A stretch of 64,000 nucleotides of DNA from positions 31,834,505 through 31,898,504 of the forward strand of contig CM026571.1 of the NCBI GenBank assembly GCA_015143295.1. The letters run 5' to 3'. Both the position numbers and the translations under genes were made by a program. This DNA comes from Tetracentron sinense. Lineage: Eukaryota > Streptophyta > Magnoliopsida > Trochodendrales > Trochodendraceae. Positions 23,965 to 36,053 of the stretch are shown here, piece by piece; position 1 is the stretch's first letter; every line of letters begins with the position of its first letter. Below the pieces are notes generated by a model. That model did not search any database, had not been told where the DNA came from, and saw nothing but the letters and a program-made list of their open reading frames with translations.

Positions 23965-24257
23965 TTTGGAGAAAAAAAAATTATAGTAAAAATTCTAGTT
24001 GACACGTGGCATGTGTGATAGCATTGTAGTCCTATATGGCGAAAGGAGAAGGGGAGAAAAAACCCTGCGTTATATTTAGTTAATAGATATCCAATGTGTC
24101 TCTTACAATTTTTTTTTACCTAAAATTTCCCTTAAGTTTATATACCCAAAATATTATTTATTTATTTTTTTCCAAAATGCACCTCACTAGGGTCACCCTT
24201 CTCGGACTCTCTCCCCCTCACCTCTCTCTCCCGTGCATCGCAGGTGTGGCCCACCAG

Positions 24258-24781
24258 TTAAAAATAACCGAAAATTAACTCCATACAACACATTACTTCA
24301 TTTCCTGTTTACAGTGAGATGGCAAGTCCTTCTTTAGGAGTTCCAATCGTTCATTTGATGATATGATTACTATAAATGACCTTAATCCGAATTTTATATT
24401 TTGAGCATTCTTATCTAAATTCTCTATTATATATTTTTGGATTAGATCAAAGAGTGCGGATTGAACAATTATGATCTAAGAATCAAGATTTGTACGTTAG
24501 GCAAAGTGCAACATGGAACACCATGTTCTCTAGATGAAGCGTACATGATAATCCATTTCAAGTCTAAAAAACATAGGGAGTAATTCTTAAATATGAGAGA
24601 ATATGGGGGTAATCCTGACAATCCCATAATTATAGGAGTGTCTTTTTCAATACCAGAGGTCGAGTAATGAGTAATCCAAAAAACAAAAAAAAAAAAAAAA
24701 AAACCCAAATCAAGTCCCGGGTTAAATGAAACCATGGTTAGGATGATTCATATAAAGGACGAGAGGCTTAGCACGACACCT
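24258..24781 (+). promoter_or_regulatory. YAK1 upstream region with TATA box
   Basis: This 520-bp interval separates the Helitron from the inferred transcript start. TATAAAG at 24751-24757 lies about 30 bp before the C/T-rich leader, so a start near 24780 is likely. An A21-type run sits at 24682-24702. Helitron A therefore ends only about 500 bp upstream of the TATA box. No gene is present; the ORF at 24469-24735 (minus) crosses the A-run and is not credible. Confidence 0.55.
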
Positions 24782-24835
24782 GCTGGTTAGTGGTTACCCA
24801 AAATCTCATATATCATTCGATTTTGGAGGAGACGG

Positions 24836-24994
24836 ATGCGGAGGAATTTCAGTCTCTCTCTCCCCTCCCCAATTCCGTCAATCTTCTTCTCGCTTCTAAT
24901 CATCGTCGTCACAACATCGATCATCGATTGTTCTCTCCGAAACCCTAATGATCTGCAACCTATCTTCGATTTCTTCTCCATTTCTCGCCCTTGA
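24836..24994 (+). CDS. upstream ORF in the YAK1 leader (52 codons)
   Basis: If transcription starts near 24780, the first AUG of the transcript is at 24836. It opens a 52-codon frame (MRRNFSLSLP start, hydrophobic middle with LLIIVV, ending SISRP) with TGA at 24992. At least one later AUG (25102, about 30 codons) also precedes the main start at 25280. Such upstream frames usually reduce main-frame translation. Peptide conservation is not checked and no family is recognised. Confidence 0.4.
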   Translation: MRRNFSLSLPSPIPSIFFSLLIIVVTTSIIDCSLRNPNDLQPIFDFFSISRP

Positions 24995-25279
24995 TCCATC
25001 GCGATCGGATTCCATTCCTTCTTGCATGTTCCCGATCGTTTATTGGTGATCCGATATAGATTATTGAAGCATCAAATGTTCTGTTCTCAGGGATTTCTGT
25101 GAATGAGGATGGGATTGGAGTCTTCTGGCAAATTCCACGAATTTCTCAGATTTCTGTATTTGGGCGGCTGTGGGATTAATGGTTTAATGAGTTATTAGGC
25201 GCCGTTGTTTGCTAATTTATTCGATCCATGGAGGTATTTGGGACGGTGAATTTGTTGATAATAGCTTGATTCGCTGGTC

Positions 25280-25453
25280 ATGGATGAGGTCAGTGCTGGT
25301 AAGGAAGGTGAATCTCGGGCCCAGGAGGCGGCCAGGGAACAGTTGTCGCTGCAAATACCTTGGAGTCCAAGCCAGCGAGCTTTCTTTCCGTATTCTCCAC
25401 TGCCCAGAACTGCCCAGAAATCCAGTCCTTTGCGGGTTGTAGTCAGAAGACCT
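25280..25453 (+). CDS. YAK1: YAK1-type DYRK protein kinase, coding exon 1
   Basis: Encodes 58 residues from ATG at 25280 (MDEVSAGKEGESRAQEAARE), then a Pro/Ser-rich stretch (IPWSPSQRAFFPYSP) and the motif PLRVVVRRP directly before a strong donor (CCT|GTAAGT at 25454). Plant YAK1 proteins start with an acidic/Ser-rich tail followed by a WxP..FxPY region and PLRVVVRRP, which continues LVxRLTKxIVETYQICNP in the next exon, as found at 45706. YAK1 is a dual-specificity kinase linked in Arabidopsis to TOR signalling, cell-cycle exit and ABA responses. The start agrees with family length. Exon ends in phase 0. Confidence 0.9.
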
Positions 25454-26629
25454 GTAAGTTCTTTGTTTTATTGCCTTTTGAGTAATTGATAGAATTGTTT
25501 CCTTTTCCCTAGTTCTTCGGTGTTATTAATCCATTTGAATCCTTAGAATTGCCTGTTTAGGTTTTGAACTATGGCCATTTGGGGTTATTTTTGTTGGCTT
25601 GATCTTGGTTCGGAAATTAGGAATGGAAAATTGGAATTTTATTGCGTTGAACCTCAATTTATCATAGATTCAGTCCTAGTTGGCTTTAAGAATTAAATCC
25701 ATGACTAAATTCCAAAGTAAGTGCGGTTGAATGATTGTCATGCGTATGGTCAGAAGAATCACCTCATACCACTCATAAGATGTGACCTTTTCAAGTTATA
25801 TTGTGAGCTGCAAATTTTTCTATCACAATCTTTTAAATAGTTTTATTTTCTTTTTAATACCTTATAATCTAGCATATAGCTTTATCAGCATAAAAACAGT
25901 AAATTGTAATGTCTTGGTTGAAAAGCTAGCTGTTACATTTATTGTGACATTACTAGCATATGGAATTAGATTCTCTATGACATAGTAGTTCATTAGCCGA
26001 ATTGTTTCCTTGAGTGTGGGGCAATGGAACTCTCTATTCGGTGTTGACGAGAAAAGACTCTGCTAGAACTGGTCAGTATTTTGTTATTGTGGAATAAGCT
26101 GAATTTCAGCCAACTTCCAGGATAGCTGATCCATGCATCCTCCTAGGTTAAATGCGTTTAAGGTTGGTATGGTTTCCTGTAGTCTGAAATACTCTTGAAA
26201 CAGACCCAAGTGATGGCCTTCTTGGAACTAATGCCCCTTTTACAGTGCTAAGATCCTTCAAGATGTTTTCATTTTCTTATATTTTAGCTAGTCTTTTGGG
26301 TTTGGGTTCACTCTCTTGTGACCCATAGCCCCCATAAACCCATTACTTCTCTCACTTATCAATATATATCTCTCTATTACTAATAAAAAAAAAAGATCGT
26401 TGAAGAAACTAATGCAAATGATAGATATCTCCTGCATCACTGAAATGTGGTCCCATTTTTTCTCCCTTAAAATCTTGCTCTCTCATTCTTGAAAGGCTTA
26501 CAAAAGATGTCCGTTTCATAAATAATGGGTAACTAGCAAGATATGCAAAGCTTGCATGTATCATGTTAATTGAATAGAAGTGGTATTTATCCATATATAT
26601 GTTTAAATTTAGATGATTTTTTTTATGCT

Positions 26630-26790
26630 CGAGTTTGATTTGAGCTTGAATGTTCAGGCTCGAGTTCGGTTGGAACAAGTTTGCCCGAGCTCGAACTCCA
26701 GCTTGGCTGGAGCAACTTTGACCGAGCTCAAGCCGAGCTCGAGCTCAAAATTGATTCAAGCTGAGCCAAGCTCAGGTTGGTTCATGCTTG
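26630..26790. repeat. GAGCTCGAGC-rich short MITE-like repeat
   Basis: About 160 bp of alternating CGAGCTCGAGC and CAAGCTGAGCC phrases, typical of the ends of plant hAT-like MITEs. Terminal repeats and a target duplication were not resolved. Confidence 0.45.
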
Positions 26791-26912
26791 ATTCACATGG
26801 TTTTTTTAGTTAATTTTATATGTTTTTTATAAAAGCATTTATTATTAATTCACAATACAAAAAACTTAACAAAGTCAATCCATTTATACACAATAAGATT
26901 TGATGAAAGTTC

Positions 26913-27170
26913 TTTAGTCCTGAGAGTAGAGAGTTAGGGCAGTTTTTTTTTTGCCTTTTAACTTCTCAATTATCTAATGTTATTTTCTCTTGAAGTTATG
27001 TACTACAAGTCTACAAGTTAATATGTATTATAAGTTATTATAAAGGAAGTATAAAAAGTTACTATATTAATTTAATTTAAATAGCATAGCATTACTAGAA
27101 ATAACAAAAGATAGTTGAGAAGTTAAAAGGCAAAAACCCTAACCCCAACTCTATACTCTATGGTCTAAAG
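26913..27170. mobile_element. short MITE with about 60-bp inverted ends
   Basis: The left arm (TAGAGAGTTAGGGC and GCCTTTTAACTTCTCAATTA, 26925-26975) is inverted at 27105-27165. TTTAG-type termini (26911 and 27170) suggest the outer ends. No coding. From 27171 to 28053 there is no gene I can support; the ORFs at 27375-27798 overlap on both strands and match nothing recognised. Confidence 0.6.
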
Positions 27171-27903
27171 ATAATTGAGAAGTTAAAAGGCAATAATGCC
27201 CCTATATTTTTACTCTTTTTCAGATAAAAGCCTCTATCTATTTACTTTTATATTTGCAATGAAACACTCATCTTTAAGTTCTCTTTAGGTTCATTTTATT
27301 CTATCTCTCTTACTTTCGTTCTCTGCTATTGGTCTTTTTTTCCCCCTTTAAATTTTATTTATTTTTCGGTAGGATTGTTGGTTTTTGTTCATTTTCCTGC
27401 TATATCGCCGTTTGTCCATAGTTTCTCATTATTTCAAAACTCCTGCCTGATTCTGACCAATCTCAGATACTTCCGCACATGCATGGCGTCTGCCCTCTTG
27501 CCTAGTCGCATAGGACCGTATTGGGCAGAACTCAACTACCCATCCAAGAGCATAGATCTCGAAGATCTCTATCATATATTCTAGTGTTCACAAGCTTAAT
27601 TTTTTTTACAGATGTCTGATCTGAATCTTCATGATCATGTCTGAAGAAAAGCTCTGCGATTTTGTTTGTTGAAAGAGATTTTCTCTCCGGATCATTGATT
27701 TCACGAGGGCAGAAACTTTCAGAAACCAGCAAAAACTGATACTCTTTTTTTCCATGTTTCAAGCTTGAATTGAAATTTTGGCCGCTTTCGAGTTTCATAA
27801 AAATTTCGACTCTTTTGATTTATTTAATGGTTGGAATAAAAGTTGTTCTTGATCATTAGTTTATGGAAACATGGCCTACATGTGTATTACTAACTAGTAT
27901 AGT

Positions 27904-27952
27904 ATATATATATATATATATAGAAAGAGAGAGAGGGAGAGAGAGAGAGAGG
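27904..27952. repeat. TA then GA microsatellite
   Basis: A (TA)n run is followed directly by GAAAGAGAGAGAGGGAGAG. Confidence 0.95.
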
Positions 27953-28061
27953 TTTTTCTAAATTCTTGTTGAAACATTGCAAAATTTTATTTTAGGCACT
28001 TTTTTTTTGGAAATTCCATAAAAAATACATTTGCTTTTTTTGGTTGTCAACAATTAATAAC

Positions 28062-29525
28062 CAGTGTTACCTAGGCACGTGGTACGGGTGCCAAGTGTCC
28101 AGGTGTCTAGAGGTGTTCGACATGACAAGCTATGAAAATCCAAATACAGAGGCACAAACATATAGATTTTTTAAAATGATTAAATATATAATATATTATC
28201 TCAATTTTAAAAAAAATAATAACAAGGATCGAGAGGAGGGACCTTAGTATCCCAACCGTCTACCATGGTAGCCGTTTCCTCTCTCAAACCTCACTCTCAC
28301 GGTTTGAGAGCGGATTTTCCTTGGGAGCGTGATTTCCCATTTTGCAGAGCGCGGTTTCTATTTCGTGTAGAGCATGGTGTTTAAGAGGGCGAGACAAATC
28401 TTTAATCTTTCAAACTAATGGCAACTTTAAGGAGTCTGTAAATCGTTGAAACGAAGAAGACGAGCAGACGGTGTATTTAGAATTTTATTTTAAACTTTCA
28501 TTTAATGCTTCAGGTGAAAAGACTTAAGTCTTTTCTCCTTTTTTGTTTTTTACATTATGAAGACTTTTTAAATATTTTTTTTGGTACTGACATAGTGACA
28601 AAGTTGGATTTTGGGAATAATTTGGTAAGGGTCAAGTTCGGAAAAATTAATAAGTATAAAAAGATATCCAACAATTTGATTGGATAATATACAAAATAAG
28701 TAGTTTACTTTGTTGAACTAAACAAATTATTGTGAAATTTGCTAATAAATTGGGAATAACTTGTGAAATTCGGGAATAATTAGCAAAATCTGTGAATATT
28801 TCGACAAACCTAAAATTCGTCAATAATTCAGTGAATCATTCTGCATACTTAAAATTCGCGAATTATTCGCAAATTCGAAGAATTTTGTTACTATGCTAAG
28901 TACTGACATTAGGAAGACTTAAAGTCTTCTCATGTTTACTTTTTTACTTTATTTGTTTTTTACTTTTTGTCTTTCACTTTCAGAGATGGGCATCCAATTG
29001 CGATTGAATTCTTCGCACCTAGAGCTCAACACTTTTTTTATATAATTCTTAATTGTAGTTGGTAATTTTGAAATTAAATAATATAATTTTAATTTTTAGA
29101 AAAAATACTAAAATATTATTTATATTTACCGACGCTTTGGAGGCACTCTCAACCCTATCGTAAAAAGAAATTTGATGCTCCCGCTCTCGCTTTTGCTTTG
29201 GTTTCTTAGGGGGGGACTGCTTGTCCCTATTTTTTAAAAGTATATACCAAAGTTATAAAAAATATTTGTATAGAGAATAGAAAGGAGAAAAGAGAGAGAG
29301 AGAGAGAGAGAGAGATGTCCCTATTGAACGGATGCAATCCAATATATTGTATTTAAAATGGCGTGACATACATGAAGCAACACGTACCTAACCATAATGT
29401 TGACGTCACCATGGCATGGTATAGGCATGTACCAAGGAGTGTTGTGTCGTAATATGGAGTATCGTGTCGTGTCCAGGTATCGGTATGACAAAATTTAAGA
29501 AAACTGAAATGCCTAGATAACACTG
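28062..29525. mobile_element. 1464-bp non-autonomous hAT-like element
   Basis: Ends are CAGTGTTACCTAGGCA and TGCCTAGATAACACTG, an inverted repeat of 16 bp with one mismatch. Flanks TTAATAAC (28054-28061) and TTAACAAC (29526-29533) agree at seven of eight bases. No transposase frame. It contains a probable nested W-type MITE (28591-28895) and a GA microsatellite (29288-29315). Confidence 0.85.
28591..28895. mobile_element. W-type MITE copy 2 (nested)
   Basis: It opens CATAGTGACAAAGTTGG and closes GAATTTTGTTACTATG, like the W element at 55207-55554. GGTACTGA before it recurs as AGTACTGA three bases after the end, so the exact border is uncertain. Confidence 0.5.
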
Positions 29526-29649
29526 TTAACAACTCTATTTGAGAAATCGCCGGTCTAACCTTACAATTTGGGAATATTAATGATACATAGTTGCGTTTGC
29601 AATTTTCAATCCAATTTTAATTTTTTGTTTATTTTTCTTCTTATATATA

Positions 29650-29918
29650 CTAGCGGGTGGCACGTGCGATGCACGTGAGAACGAGGGGAAGGAGTTAACC
29701 ACAGTTAATAGGAGGGACACGTGTTAGCCCGTGGGTGCGATTGAACTCTCCCCAAGTTCAATCGCGATTTACCGTGATTCTATTCTTTAAATAGATAGAT
29801 GAGGGTAGTTTGAGAATTAAAGTAAAATATTAAATTAAAGTTTTGTTTTATATAAGGGTAGTTTAGGAATTTTGGAAAATTCAGGCTACGCTTGCCTCTC
29901 CCATTATAATAGTAAAGA
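29650..29918 (-). mobile_element. 269-bp non-autonomous Helitron
   Basis: On the minus strand it starts TCTTTACTATTATAATGGG after an A and ends in a perfect hairpin (CACGTGC ATC GCACGTG, 29677-29661), seven bases, CTAG (29653-29650), then T. It contains TTTTCCAAAATTCCTAAACT-type sequence also seen in Helitron A. No coding. From 29919 to 30730 there is only AT-rich sequence without recognisable features. Confidence 0.85.
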
Positions 29919-30734
29919 TGAAAATTTGCCTAACATATCTTGAATACCTATAACAAATTAAAGCTTTGAATCTCTAATACAGTTAGTTGAAGAATGGTAA
30001 AATTAGGGTAACACTAATTTTTTTCTTCACCTTAAATCTTTATGTCTAGGCCCTAAATTATTGTATTTGAAACATTTTTTTTTATCGATAATTGTATTTG
30101 AAACATTAAAAGCCAGTCTAGGGATTATACCAAACTTTCTCAGTAGAAAAACTAATTGTGTCTTTGTTTTTTCAATTTAAAATAATAATTCAAAAACAAA
30201 GTATATGTACAAAAGTAGATATATAACTGATATATGTAATTATTAAACACTACATATTTCTAATTCAAAATTTTGATTATTTTACATTAATCACCCAAAT
30301 AATCAACCATTTTAGAATTCTATTTTTTTTTTTTAATTATAAGGACAAAAACAGAGATATGTAATTTGTAAACGAGCCAATATTTCTTTTTCAAAATATT
30401 GATTACTTGGGTACATTAAGTTTTCTAGTTAAGAATAAAAAATAATATTATTAATTAATAATAATATTCCCAAAAAATAAGAAGTAAAAAACAGATTGAT
30501 TCGGATACTTATTGTTGTACTATTTGAGTTCAATTGCACTATTTGACTTTATTTACTTATGTTGTATGACTATTGGATTTACAATCAGTGTATGGATGTA
30601 ACTTTAGATGTTATCATATTCTTTTTGATGAAAAAAATTTGAAGAATTAGGAAATCCTCCCCCACCCCAAAGTCCCAAACAACAAAAGAATCTCAGGAAT
30701 CGTGAAAAGCATGACTCTTATCTATAAAAAAAAA

Positions 30735-30960
30735 AAATAGAGCTTTTAAGTCTAGAGTAGTGTCTTAGAAGACGTGTGAGGCTTACCCCTTAAGGCTCGC
30801 CTTGGGGCAAGGCTTAAGGAAAACACCTCGAGGTTCAACCTTGTGACTTAAATCCCTCGAGGCATATGTCTCAAAGTGTGAGACTCACATGAAGCAAGTG
30901 CCCCACACCTTGTAGCTCGCTTTATGCCTAAGTAAGGCATATGCCTCATGCATTAACTAG
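30735..30960. repeat. GGCTCGCCTTGGGGC-type MITE remnant
   Basis: GC-richer island in AT-rich intron with inverted phrases (AAGGCTCGCCTTGGGG and GTAGCTCGCTTTATGCC; GCCTCGAGG inside), a common plant MITE style. No borders resolved. Confidence 0.4.
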
Positions 30961-31190
30961 AAATTGGGTTCTAGCTACATGACTTAAAGACTTGATTTTT
31001 TTTTCATTTTTACCTCTGTTTGTTGGAATCTAAAATCTGGTAAATAAATTGATGAGTTAACATCATATATCTTTTAATACATATGAACATAAATGTAAAT
31101 TTAGATTGCAACTTTTGTTTGCCTCTCTTAGACTTACTTTTCTTTTTATATTTTATATGACAGTTAAATAATTTATTTTGCACTTCTTAT

Positions 31191-31575
31191 CATGGATTAA
31201 AAATACGGTTTCGGGATATATCGGTTTCAACTGAAACCTATACGTATCGGTTTTGGGCGATACATATAATGTTTCCCTTTTTTAAAAAAAAATCAATTTA
31301 AATTTTTTTTAAAATCAAATGAGTTATAGGAACTAAATTTACTAAATATAAAGTCATGAGAAGCGACTCAAAGACAAAGTAGCAAACACAATTACAATTT
31401 GACAATGAATGAAAACATAAATAACTAAAAAATAATACGTATCAGTTGTTTCGTATCTAAATAAATATTGTATGGGGGTTACCGATACGTATAATTTCGT
31501 ATCTGAATAAATATTGTACAGGAGTTACCGAAACCTATATGTATCGTCCGTTTCGTATCGGTTTCGGCGAATTGT
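31191..31575. mobile_element. CGATACG-rich MITE, copy 1
   Basis: It begins GGATTAAAAATACGGTTTCG and ends GTATCGGTTTCGGCGA, with several CCGATACGTAT phrases. A second copy with the same order lies at 59679-59998. The interval 31576-32030 has no recognisable feature. Confidence 0.6.
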
Positions 31576-32033
31576 TGGGTGGATAATTGTTTTTCAAAAT
31601 TTAAATTTATTTATTTATTTTTATAGAAAAGATATTCAAAAATTATCTAATTTAAAATATGATAGTATTCTAGAAATCATACATTAAGCAAATGGTCTTA
31701 CTCATCAATTCATGATAATGAATGAGGCCCTATGATTATGGCTATGGGTCTTATGAATATGATACTACTGATAGTCTTGATTATGAGCAAGGCTATGAGT
31801 CCTTTTACATGAGTACATGTGTAGATCAACACCCAAGCTAGCCACAATTAGGGGTGCTTGTAGGTATTGATGCTCGATAGTATTAACAATACATTCATGA
31901 GTATACTAGTTTCTACTTGAGTTATGTCTTGGGCTTAATACTACAATTACCTAAAGCAATACCTTCATGAGCTCCCTCTTCTAAACACAGATATTGACTT
32001 CGAGTCACATCAAAGTTTTTTGTGGTTATTAAG

Positions 32034-34650
32034 GTTGTACATTGGGCTGGGCTGGCCCGTGGCCCGCACAACCCATCCCGAATTAGGGCGGGCTATGAGT
32101 TTGGGCTCTATATTCATTAAGTGTTTGGGTTTGGGCTGGGTTTAGGTAAATCATAATAAAGGTCAATTAACCTAGCCCGATCTGAAGGTTTAGGTAAATC
32201 ATAATAAATCCCGATTAAAATGGCCCGACCCAAAATTTAATCTCTTTCTTATACCCATACTATCCCCACATAATAAAATTCTTAGTCAGTCAGTCTTGCA
32301 TCTAAAAAATGCAAAAATAGAGAGAAACGAGGGTTTTATTTCTACTTAACCTCTTTTTCTACCTCTTCGTTTTCTATAGTTGGATCTACTCTCCACACTT
32401 GGTTTCTATAATTGGATATGCTCTCCATCTTTCTCTACCTCTTTGGATTCTCCATGTAAAGAGGAATTGATAGAGTTATTGGGCTGACCCGAACCCAACC
32501 CAAATTTATAATATCGTACATGGGCTGGGTTTGTGCTTCATGTATTGGAATCATAGTTCAAAATATCGATACGTATCGGCCGATACGGGCCGATACGTAC
32601 CGGATTTTCAGCCTACCGATACAGAGATACGCAGGAAGGAAAAAAATGCTGCGTATCGGTGCGTATCGGTACCGATACGCACCGATACGCACCGATACTC
32701 ACCGATACTCACCGATACGCACCGATACGCTGTGATACGCAGCTGTTTTACAAATTTTTTTTTTAAAGCATCGACCGATGGTGTTCAAGGGAGAGATTTA
32801 AAAAAAAAAAAAAGGAGAGCTATTAAAAAATGACTGATACAGATTAAAAGGATATACATTTTTAGTAGAGAATGAGACATACCTGTGGGCCTATGGGAGA
32901 TCGTCAATTGCCGTCGCCGTGGGCTTTCATCCATTGCCGGCGTTAATCGCAGAGGGTTCGATTTCCCTCTTCCGTTGCCGTTCTCCCCACTCCCTCTTTG
33001 CCCCTTTCCTTTCAAATGCCAAAACAGTGAGAGATTGGGGTTGTGTATTGTGCAAGTTTCATCTCTTATGCACGTGACAGATGATATTTGCTTAATGGGG
33101 AAGTGCTAGCCTCACTCAGTCGTGCATACCTTTCCCTAAAATAGACTTTGGTCAACCCACAAAGTGTCTGTGTGGTTATTAGATTACCTCTTCAACAAAA
33201 AAAACAGAGTTCAATCGCACCCCAAGTTCAATGCACCCCAGGCCAACATGCCCCTTTTAACTTTATTAACTGTGGTTAAAATTTACTAACCTTATAGTTC
33301 AACAATCTAACTTTGGTTTGATCTAAAAATAATTTAAAAAATTAAACTTAGGGTTAAGAATTTTTCACTCTAAAGTTTTTTTTTTTTTTTAAATCAAGCT
33401 TAGATTATTGAATCCTAAGGGTTAGTGAATCTTAACTACAGTTAGTAGGAGTTAAAAGGGATAGTCAATAAGTGCGATTGAAATCTCCCAAGGTTATAAA
33501 AATAAATAAAATTAACCCTATTAAAAAAATCACACCTACATGGCAACGTGTCTCTTTTAACTCTTATTAACTGTGCTTAAGATTCACTAACCCTTGGGGT
33601 TCAACAATCTAACCTTGGTTTTTTTTTAAAAAAAAATTAACCCTGTTAACTTGTAATCACCTAAACGGCTAAACACCACTCAATAGATATGGAAGTCCTA
33701 CTTGTTTATATTTTTTTTTGTCGGTAAAAAGTAATTTCATTAAAAAATGAGGATTCACAAATAGTGAATCATAAAGAGCCCAAACAAACAGAGCATAGAC
33801 TAACAACTACCAAATAAAATTACAGTCATCCTGCTTGTTTACATCAAAAATAAAAAATTAAAAAAATTGAACAATGGTCCTGCTTGATTACATAAAAAAA
33901 TAAAAAATTATATTTACATCCACTTCATAGTCAAATAAAATTATAATCATCTTCGTTTGATCTTGAATTCGTTTGATCTTGATGCAGGGTCTTCGATTAT
34001 TCAACAATTTCCTCATCTTCCCATATTGTTTAAGTCCTGAAAAAAAACATCGAGCTCGTCAATTGCAGATAGAAATAGGTTTGGAAACTAAATTGCTAAA
34101 TTTCAATTAGTGAAATGTGTATTCATAAATTCTTAAGATATCTAAAACAATTAAAATGGATAATCATTGAAATATTAAGTGTAGATAACTTAAATTTTCA
34201 ACTCTAAGTTGATATATACTAATGATCATTAATTCTAGATTGTATTTCTTATACTTGGTTAACTAACTATTGTTTGTATTTTCATGCATATTTATCAACG
34301 CGCACGCCTTTTTTAACTTATAACTTTTTTAACTTTCATATGTGTGATTATAAATGTAGTTGAAGGTCTTCATTTAGTTTGTTTTTAGATTATATCTGCA
34401 TTAAAAGAGGTTTTATGTAAGGTATCCAAGTTTTTCCTTGCGTATCCAAGCTTTTTTTAGCGTATCCTGAATTTTTACGCCGTATCCAACCGATACGGTA
34501 CCGATACGCCGATACGTTTCCTATTTTGGGCTAACCGATACGGCGACCGATACCGATATTTTGAACCATGATTGGAATGAGTTCGAGTTTGGGCTGGGTT
34601 AGGCATGTGCTTAAATAAGACAGGCTGAACCCACAAATTCTGCTAGTTTT
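32034..34650. mobile_element. GGGCTGGGC-type MITE region, split by a nested element
   Basis: TTGGGCTGGGCTGGCCCG phrases at 32042-32230 and GGGCTGACCCGAACCCAACC at 32480 resume beyond the nested element at 34585-34640 (TTTGGGCTGGGTTAGGC). Outer borders are not resolved. Confidence 0.45.
32552..34570. mobile_element. 2019-bp non-autonomous hAT-like element
   Basis: An exact 8-bp repeat ATTGGAAT flanks it (32544-32551 and 34571-34578). Ends are CATAGTTCAAAATATCGAT and ATCGATATTTTGAACCATG-like, with dense CCGATACG phrases just inside both ends. The interior includes a GC-rich patch with CCATTGCCGGCG (32885-33015) and repeated TTAACTGTGGTTAA-type lines (33250-33620). No transposase. ORFs at 32520-33109 are repeat-derived. 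Confidence 0.9.
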
Positions 34651-34706
34651 TTTCCAAAATTTTCTCAACCAGAATAATTCTCGAACTCCCGACTTGGTGA
34701 CTATGT
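34648..34706. repeat. W-type MITE end fragment
   Basis: It ends CTCCCGACTTGGTGACTATG, like the right end of element W (55540-55554). The left part is missing. From 34707 to 35586 I find no supported gene; the 64-codon ORF at 35300-35494 has no recognisable domain. Confidence 0.5.
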
Positions 34707-36053
34707 TCCAGACAGTGCATGCTACTTCACATAGTTCTTATATTTGATACTATATATACTTCTATTTTTTTGTGTAATGAGATGGATGTGCATTTATGTT
34801 GAGTAATTCATTCTATAAAAGTTCACCTTAGATTTTCATTGTTCCTTGATATTTCATGTCCTTGAATTTTTACAGTATTTACTTGGACTTCCTTAAACCT
34901 TTTCTAAGCATTGTCACTTACCTAATGACAAAAGTTTTCACCGGAACCAGAAATTAAAATGGGTTTTACTGATGTGAAAATAAGTTAAAGGGTGTTTTAG
35001 TTCTACATACGTTTTTTTTACTATCAGTAGTTTTAGATACCCTTTTCCTGAGGTAATTTTTTTTTATAGATATTTCCCAGTTGAAAATATTCAAGTCACA
35101 GTTTTAGTGAATCAAGTCAACAACCATGGATGTGACAGTCCATAGTTCCATGATCTTACATATTATTCTTGTGAATTTTGATTTCCAAAGAAAGCAATGA
35201 CTTAAATTGAGAAAAAGACAAAAATTACTGTATAAGGGATTCCAGCAATGGATGTTAGATCCAGCAAGGAAATGTGTTTCTTAAACATATCTCCAGTATT
35301 TGAAAGTCACTTTTGCCTCTCAATCAGGTAGGAAAGTTCCTCAAGTTGAGATGTTGGGTTGGGAGGTAGTAGAAAGTGAGAAAGGGGAAATATGGCTTGA
35401 TTTTGAGTCTTTGTCACTTAAACCACGTAGGAATCAATCATCTTATAATTATAGTCATATCAGAATTATACATTATGAAACACACCGCTACTAACAAATA
35501 TTCAGATAATTTTCTGGTTCTTTTATCTTTCGTATCTGCACATTGAAAGGCTGAGCTATCTCGTTCCAATACAACCAACCTATAAGTATAGTAGAAATCT
35601 ACTGTTTCGTGCTTTAGGGTTTGTGAAAAAGAAAAAGAGGAGAAGAGAAGAGAATTGAATAAAAAGAGTAGGGTTGGAATTAATTTACTCCTCTCTCTTT
35701 AGATCTCCTTTTATATTAATAATGAAGATGAAAGGACATAGATGCCCTTAATACAAAGAACATAAAACATTAAGACATAATGACGTTATTAGCTTATTTT
35801 ATTAGGCCCATTACAACACTCCCCCTCAACTCAAGCGGGGCATAAATATTCAACATGCCAAGCTTGCCAATAAGCCCATGATGTCGTGATGAAGTAACAA
35901 CCTTAGTAAACACAAGAAAAGATAGGGGATTGGAAAAACCACTTTGCTTAGCCATGCCGGTCGGTTTGAATTCATTTTATCGGTTTTGCATAGTGTACAT
36001 CTTTGTTGGACTAACATTTTTCAGCTCCCGGCTCATCAGCTAATTGATCTTCC

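Larger units (their letters stand above)
19847..24087 (-). mobile_element. Helitron B carrying an RPA1-like gene
   Basis: Read on the minus strand it starts TCTATTAACTAAATATAACG (24087) after an A and ends in a perfect hairpin (CCCGTGC-ATC-GCACGGG, 19874-19858), seven bases, CTAG (19850-19847), then T. Insertion between A and T without duplication is the Helitron rule. Length is 4241 bp. It lacks Rep or helicase motifs, so it is non-autonomous, but it holds an RPA1-like gene (20458-21828). Upstream of that gene I see no further exon with confidence; 22450-24086 has a two-copy 34-bp repeat (23887, 23931) and no gene. Confidence 0.82.
19239..24257 (+). mobile_element. Helitron A (non-autonomous), split by Helitron B
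   Basis: The left end ATCTTTACTAATATAAAGAG (TC at 19239) matches plant Helitron 5' ends. The right end has an imperfect hairpin (CCCGTGC-ATC-GCAGGTG, 24230-24246) seven bases before CCAG and T, close to the canonical CTAG-T. A second 5'-like end (TC at 19297, TTTACTAGTATAAAGG) lies 58 bp inside. Removing Helitron B leaves about 780 bp, mostly 'aaaatgttgattgaatttta'-type internal repeats. No coding. The mutated 3' CTAG lowers confidence. Confidence 0.6.

Noticed and set aside
32520..32833. ORFs rich in Arg-Tyr-Thr-Asp
   Set aside because: Translation of CGATACG tandem phrases at the end of a hAT-like element.
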